Shown: one piece after another, positions 5,373 to 7,607 of the stretch | How positions within the stretch are numbered: position 1 is the first letter of the stretch | Layout of the letters: every line of letters begins with the position of its first letter | From: Hyphomicrobium sp. | GTDB lineage: Bacteria; Pseudomonadota; Alphaproteobacteria; Rhizobiales; Hyphomicrobiaceae | Assembly: GCA_030598645.1 (NCBI GenBank) | Contig: JAUVPN010000125.1 | Span: 1 to 7,607, forward strand | Direction of reading: 5' to 3' | Length of the DNA: 7,607 nt | Notes under the pieces: generated by a model | Told to the model about the DNA's origin: nothing | Database searches by the model: none | Seen by the model: the letters and a program-made list of their open reading frames with translations, nothing else | Made by a program: the position numbers and the translations under genes

Positions 5373-7607
5373 ATGGCTGTACCTCGCATGAGTACCAAAA
5401 GATCCTCCAAGTTCGAGCAGGCCCGCGTCACCGAGCAAGAAGCCCTTCAGTTCCACGCCCAGGGTAAGCCTGGCAAGCTCGAGGTCACACCCACCAAACC
5501 GCTTGCAACACAGCGTGATTTGTCACTCGCTTACTCGCCAGGCGTCGCAGTGCCTGTTCATGCCATCTCCCAGGATCCGTCGTGCGCTTACGACTACACT
5601 AACAAGGGCAACCTCGTCGCCGTCGTCTCGAATGGCACTGCCATTCTCGGGCTCGGCAACCTCGGCGCTCTTGCATCCAAGCCGGTGATGGAAGGCAAGG
5701 GCGCACTGTTCAAACGCTTCGCTGATATCGACGCAATCGATCTATTGGTCGATTCGCAGGACGTCGATGTGTTCATCAACTGTGTGCGTTATTTGGCACC
5801 GTCTTTCGGCGGTATCAATCTTGAAGACATCAAAGCCCCCGACTGCTTCATAATCGAGCAAAAGCTCAAAGAGCTGCTCGATATTCCGGTCTTCCACGAC
5901 GACCAGCACGGGACGGCGATCATTGCGGCTGCGGGCCTCATCAATGCATTGGAGCTTACGGGCCGCGACTTAACGAACTTCAAACTCGTCGTGAATGGCG
6001 CCGGCGCGGCCGGCATCGCCTGTCTTCAACTCCTCGTCGCAATGGGTATGCCGAAAAAAAATGTTATTCTATGTGACACTAAGGGTGTCATTTATCAGGG
6101 CCGTAAAGAAGGGATAAACCAGTGGAAGTCGGCGTACGCCTCCAAGACAAAGGCGCGTACGTTGGCGGAAGCGCTTGAAGGCGCGGATGCATTCTTCGGT
6201 CTCTCCGTGATGGGTGCGGTCACGCCCGCCATGGTGCAGTCAATGGCACCTAAACCCATCATCTTCGCGATGGCCAATCCGGACCCGGAAATCACGCCGG
6301 AGGAAGTCGCAGGTGTGCGCGATGACGCAATCATTGCCACAGGTCGATCAGACTACCCCAATCAAATCAACAACGTGCTTGGCTTCCCCTTTATTTTTCG
6401 CGGCGCGCTCGATGTGCAGGCCTCCACGATAAATGACGCAATGATGATCGCCGCAGCACGAGCGCTGGCTGAACTTGCCCGCGCCGAGGTCCCCGATCAG
6501 GTCGCCGCTGCCTACCACGGGCGACAGACTACATTCGGACCCGAGTACATAATTCCTGCACCTTTCGACCCACGCCTTATGAGCTATGTGCCGCTTGCTG
6601 TGGCAAAAGCTGCGATGGATTCGGGCGTTGCTAGGCGGTCGATTGTCGATATTGAGGCTTACACCTCCAGGCTTGAAGGGCGCCTCGATCCGATCGCTGG
6701 ATGGTTGCAGTCGACGTTTAGTGCTGTTCGCGCGGAGCCAAAGCGCGTGGTCTTTGCTGAGGGCGAAGAGCCGGCCGTGATTCGCGCGGCACATTCCTAC
6801 TTCACGCAAGGTTTTGGACAGCCCGTGCTAATCGGCTCCACTCATACGGTCCGCGAACAATTTCGAGTTCTTGGCATGACGCTACGGCCGGACTATGAAC
6901 TCATCGACATTCGCAAATCGCAGTACATGGATGAATTCACAGATTATCTTTACGCGCGACTGCAGCGCCGGGGCTACTTGCGGCGCGATTGCCAGCGCCT
7001 TGTAGCCAACGAACGCAACGTCTTCGGCGCGCTAATGGTTGCGCATGGCTACGCTGATGCCATGGTTTCCGGCGTCACCCGCAACTGGATGAGCGTCTAT
7101 GGGGACGTGCATCGCGTGTTGGATCGAAAGCCCGGCCGGAAGGTGATCGGGGTGACGCTCGCGCTTTGCCGCGGCCGTGCGGTTCTCATTGCCGACACTA
7201 GCGTGCACGCTATGCCCACCTCTGAAGAACTCGCCGACATTGCCGTACAGGCCGCCTTGGCAGCGCGCGATTTTGGGATCGAGCCACGGGTAGCATTGCT
7301 GGCATACTCGACTTTCGGCCAACCCCGTGGCGAGCGTTCAGATCAGGTACGCGAAGCGATTGAAATCCTCGATAGTCGTCAGGTCGATTTTGAGTACGAT
7401 GGCGATATGGCAGCCGACGTAGCGCTGAACCGCGATCTTATGGTGCACTACCCCTTCTGCCGCTTAAGCGACACGGCGAACGTGCTGATCATGCCCGCCT
7501 TCCACGCAGCTTCGATTTCGACCAAGATGCTCAAAGAACTCGGCGGTGCGACTATCATCGGGCCGATCCTTGTTGGGCTGTCTTACCCGGTTCAGATCTG
7601 CCTCTTC
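5373..7607 (+). CDS. maeB: Malic enzyme with C-terminal phosphotransacetylase-like domain (MaeB type), 3' end outside window
   Basis: This enzyme oxidatively decarboxylates malate to pyruvate and CO2, reducing NAD(P)+, in the cytoplasm. From ATG 5373 there are 745 codons to the window edge without a stop; relatives are about 750-775 residues, so only the tail is missing. Seen: YSPGVA with the catalytic-type Tyr54; SKPVMEGKGALFKRF with Lys103; metal ligands Glu162 (CFIIE) and Asp176-Asp177 (FHDDQHGTA); Rossmann glycines G209-A-G-A-A-G214; MANPDPEITPEEV and TGRSDYPNQINNVLGFPF, closing the malic domain near residue 420. From about 457 (PKRVVFAEGEEPAV) to the edge is a phosphotransacetylase-like domain, including LLAYSTFG and FEYDGDMAADVALN. 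In characterised rhizobial and E. coli enzymes of this fusion type, that domain serves oligomerisation or metabolite regulation (acetyl-CoA) rather than phosphotransacetylase activity. Synteny with mutS-glnD suggests the NADP-linked (Tme/MaeB) member, but cofactor choice cannot be read confidently. An ATG at 5388 is an alternative start; neither has a clear ribosome site. Confidence 0.95.
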   Translation, partial: MAVPRMSTKRSSKFEQARVTEQEALQFHAQGKPGKLEVTPTKPLATQRDLSLAYSPGVAVPVHAISQDPSCAYDYTNKGNLVAVVSNGTAILGLGNLGALASKPVMEGKGALFKRFADIDAIDLLVDSQDVDVFINCVRYLAPSFGGINLEDIKAPDCFIIEQKLKELLDIPVFHDDQHGTAIIAAAGLINALELTGRDLTNFKLVVNGAGAAGIACLQLLVAMGMPKKNVILCDTKGVIYQGRKEGINQWKSAYASKTKARTLAEALEGADAFFGLSVMGAVTPAMVQSMAPKPIIFAMANPDPEITPEEVAGVRDDAIIATGRSDYPNQINNVLGFPFIFRGALDVQASTINDAMMIAAARALAELARAEVPDQVAAAYHGRQTTFGPEYIIPAPFDPRLMSYVPLAVAKAAMDSGVARRSIVDIEAYTSRLEGRLDPIAGWLQSTFSAVRAEPKRVVFAEGEEPAVIRAAHSYFTQGFGQPVLIGSTHTVREQFRVLGMTLRPDYELIDIRKSQYMDEFTDYLYARLQRRGYLRRDCQRLVANERNVFGALMVAHGYADAMVSGVTRNWMSVYGDVHRVLDRKPGRKVIGVTLALCRGRAVLIADTSVHAMPTSEELADIAVQAALAARDFGIEPRVALLAYSTFGQPRGERSDQVREAIEILDSRQVDFEYDGDMAADVALNRDLMVHYPFCRLSDTANVLIMPAFHAASISTKMLKELGGATIIGPILVGLSYPVQICLF
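6054..6090 (+). other. A8 tract followed by a 6-bp hairpin inside maeB
   Basis: Eight consecutive A (6054-6061) encode Lys-Lys-Asn just after the Rossmann glycines of maeB. Twelve bases on, TGACAC (6074-6079) and GTGTCA (6085-6090) form a perfect inverted repeat with a 5-base loop. The zero-frame reading A-AAA-AAT fits the general form of a -1 slippery heptamer. A -1 slip would end at TGA 6074-6076, giving a product of about 234 residues. The sequence elements are certain; any role in frameshifting is speculative, and conserved Lys-Lys-Asn coding may be the whole explanation. Confidence 0.3.

Overview
The window looks like an ordinary chromosomal core-gene segment from an alphaproteobacterium, most likely of the rhizobial order (Hyphomicrobiales/Rhizobiales). 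I infer this from moderately GC-rich DNA, rhizobial-type protein sequences, and a gene order (glnD and mutS on one strand, a fused malic enzyme diverging from mutS) that I recall from rhizobia such as Sinorhizobium. No mobile element, CRISPR array, tRNA or rRNA is visible.

Layout. Positions 1-2299, minus strand: glnD, the PII uridylyltransferase/uridylyl-removing enzyme. It has its start but runs off the left edge inside the first ACT domain; 766 codons are visible with no in-frame stop. Positions 2350-5190, minus strand (possible alternative start at 5226): mutS, the mismatch-recognition ATPase, complete. The 50-base gap between mutS and glnD has no convincing terminator, so mutS-glnD is probably one transcript. 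Positions 5191-5372: the only sizeable non-coding stretch, a divergent promoter region holding a weak promoter candidate for mutS and an imperfect 11-bp tandem repeat. Positions 5373-7607, plus strand: maeB, a malic enzyme fused to a phosphotransacetylase-like domain. 745 codons are visible and it is cut by the right edge probably a few dozen residues before its end.

The genes do not form a single pathway. GlnD senses glutamine and sets the uridylylation state of PII proteins, MutS starts mismatch repair, and MaeB turns malate into pyruvate for gluconeogenesis and acetyl-CoA supply. The arrangement places a nitrogen-status sensor near a central carbon enzyme, but nothing in the sequence shows functional coupling.

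I did not find a previously undescribed system. The observations most worth a second look are small: an A8 run followed by a perfect 6-bp inverted repeat inside maeB, the tandem repeat in the divergent promoter, and the uncertain start and low-complexity N-terminal tail of MutS.
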